Below, in pieces: positions 8,210-9,358 of a DNA stretch of 9,358 nucleotides. Where the stretch lies: the NCBI GenBank assembly GCA_028869035.1, contig JAGWTL010000098.1, positions 1 to 9,358 on the forward strand. Direction: 5' to 3'. How positions within the stretch are numbered: position 1 is the first letter of the stretch; every line of letters begins with the position of its first letter. Below the pieces are notes generated by a model, which worked only from the letters and a program-made list of their open reading frames with translations, searched no databases and was not told the DNA's origin. This DNA is from Burkholderiales bacterium. GTDB lineage: Bacteria > Pseudomonadota > Gammaproteobacteria > Burkholderiales > Burkholderiaceae_C. The position numbers were made by a program, and so were the translations under genes.

Positions 8210-8876
8210 GCGCATCCGCATCCTGGTGGTCGACGACCACACCCTGTTCCGCCGCGGCCTGATCGCCCTGCTGGCACGCGAGCCGAACTTCGAGGTCGTG
8301 GGCGACGCCGCCGACGCCGGCGAGGCCCAGCACCGCGCCCAGGAACTGCAGCCCGACCTGATCCTGCTGGACAACCACCTGCCCGGCGTGCGCGGCGTGG
8401 ACGCCCTGCCCGCCCTGCGCGAAGCCGCGCCGAAGGCCCGCGTGCTGATGCTCACCGTCAGCGAGGACGAGCAGGACCTGGGCACCGCATTGCGGGCCGG
8501 CGCCGCCGGCTACCTGCTCAAGACCATCGAAGGCGATGCCCTGGCCACGGCCGTCGCCCGTGTCATGCGCGGTGAAAGCGTAGTGGCCCTCGAGATGACC
8601 AGCAAGCTGGTCTCCGCCTTCCAGAATGGCGGGGCAGCACCGCAAACGGCCATGCCCGCGCCCAGCCCGGCCCAGACCCTGCTGGGGCAACTCTCACCGC
8701 GCGAACGCGACATCCTGCTCGGCATCGCCCGCGGCTCCAGCAACAAGGAGATCGGCGCCGAACTCGGCATCGCCGAGACCACGGTCAAGATCCATGTTCA
8801 GCACGTGCTGCGCAAGCTGGCGGTTAGCACGCGTGTGCAGGCGGCGGTGCTGGCGACGAGTGCGGGGGTGAGCTAG
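8199..8876 (+). CDS. NarL/FixJ-family response regulator
   Basis: A 225-residue DNA-binding regulator, predicted to be phosphorylated by the overlapping NarX-like kinase. The receiver domain (about 5-120) has D12/D13, phospho-acceptor D58 in LLDNHLPG, T86 and K108. The C-terminal LuxR-type helix-turn-helix (about 164-220) contains LSPRERDILLGIARG, NKEIGAELGIAETTVKIHVQHVLRKL and STRVQAAV. These correspond closely to E. coli NarL (LTPRERDIL, STVKVHVKHMLKKM, SRVEAAV), and the size is also similar. The ATG at 8199 (MQPERIRIL) lies within the last codons of the kinase gene; a TTG two codons earlier is less likely. Target genes are not in the window: no nitrate reductase or transporter gene is visible here. 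narL-like is a family statement, not proven orthology. Confidence 0.92.
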   Translation: MQPERIRILVVDDHTLFRRGLIALLAREPNFEVVGDAADAGEAQHRAQELQPDLILLDNHLPGVRGVDALPALREAAPKARVLMLTVSEDEQDLGTALRAGAAGYLLKTIEGDALATAVARVMRGESVVALEMTSKLVSAFQNGGAAPQTAMPAPSPAQTLLGQLSPRERDILLGIARGSSNKEIGAELGIAETTVKIHVQHVLRKLAVSTRVQAAVLATSAGVS

Positions 8877-8909
8877 CCGACCGGGGACGGACGTCGCACA
8901 CAACCCCTG

Positions 8910-9358
8910 TCAAGCTCCATCCGGCCCGGGAGCCATCGAAACGTTCACGCCCTGATGGACCTGAGCACCAGGAATATCCATCGATGCAAAGAGTATCGAT
9001 CCGCTGGTCGACTCGGTGCAATACAAGGTTTTCCGCTCCGGCCCGCCGAATGCCAGATTGGTCAATGACGGCCCCGTGTCGGCACGCAGAACCTGCACCG
9101 GTTCTGCCCGGTGATTGAGAACCCACACGTAGGCCAAGCCGGGGTTGGCCACCAACAGATTACCGGCAGCATCTATCGTCAGCCCATCAGGCCCGCTGGG
9201 GCCGTATGACGTGAAGAACTGCCCGGTCTTGGAGACGCCGCCGTCAGCCAGCAGCGGCATGCGCCAGACGCAGTTGCCACGCGTGGCCGCGACGAACAGG
9301 AACTTCTCGTCCAGCGACAGCACGATGCCGTTGGGGCTGGGCACGTTGGACAGCAGCA
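8910..9358 (-). CDS. SMP-30/gluconolactonase-like protein (partial, 5' end outside window)
   Basis: The last 148 complete codons plus stop of a beta-propeller protein of the SMP-30/gluconolactonase/LRE family. The motifs are SPNGIVLSLDEKFLFVA, GPDGLTIDAAGNLLVA and LTNLAFGG. The Asn in PNG and the Asp in GPDG correspond to metal ligands of the family active site, which hydrolyses sugar lactones or related esters. The frame stays open to the right edge (LLSN precedes VPSPNG), so the GTG at 9344 is internal and the true start lies beyond 9358. The gene is convergent with the response regulator, with 33 bases between the stops and no clear hairpin terminator. Codon use is slightly less GC-biased than the regulator's. 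Substrate and pathway cannot be judged from this fragment. Confidence 0.85.
   Translation of the reverse strand, partial: LLSNVPSPNGIVLSLDEKFLFVAATRGNCVWRMPLLADGGVSKTGQFFTSYGPSGPDGLTIDAAGNLLVANPGLAYVWVLNHRAEPVQVLRADTGPSLTNLAFGGPERKTLYCTESTSGSILFASMDIPGAQVHQGVNVSMAPGPDGA

Noticed and set aside
8877..8909. Bidirectional terminator between the convergent regulator and lactonase-like genes
   Set aside because: No stable stem with a T-tract could be found in these 33 bases.

Overview
GC-rich chromosomal DNA. The protein families, the codon bias towards G/C in third positions and two palindromic repeats built on a TTCGACAAGCTCAG-like core all suggest a betaproteobacterium of the Burkholderiales, probably near the Comamonadaceae. 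This placement is an inference from style; no marker gene is present. There are no phage, transposase, CRISPR or RNA genes.

Left part (1-2329): a stand-alone cyclic-nucleotide-binding protein (minus strand) faces away from a DEDDh-type 3'-5' exonuclease-like protein. The exonuclease-like gene is followed by a class III adenylate cyclase fused to an FHA domain. The cyclase has every catalytic residue expected for making cAMP. The binding protein has the Glu and Arg that hold a cyclic nucleotide. A cAMP producer and a possible cAMP receiver therefore lie within 0.8 kb of each other. A 16-bp palindrome sits directly upstream of the receiver's start codon.

Middle part (2342-5933): twelve bases after the cyclase begins a soluble hybrid histidine kinase (PAS-PAS-HisKA-HATPase-REC). 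Its end overlaps the start of rluA, a 23S rRNA/tRNA pseudouridine synthase. Next is a short-chain dehydrogenase/reductase, bracketed on both sides by REP-like inverted repeats.

The 341-bp gap at 5934-6274 is not empty. It holds the second REP-like element, a short minus-strand remnant that starts like a universal stress protein and has a good ribosome binding site, and a perfect FNR/ANR-type box (TTGATCCGTATCAA).

Right part (6275-8876): a NarX-like membrane sensor kinase and an overlapping NarL-like response regulator form a two-component pair. The kinase carries the nitrate-sensing P-box and a four-cysteine cluster in its GAF region. The FNR box 62 bp upstream would fit control by low oxygen. 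The window ends in the 3' part of an SMP-30/gluconolactonase-like gene on the minus strand, which runs off the right edge.

No clearly new multi-gene system stands out. The points most worth a second look are the cAMP module with its palindrome, the FNR box with the stress-protein remnant, and the cysteine cluster in the NarX-like kinase.
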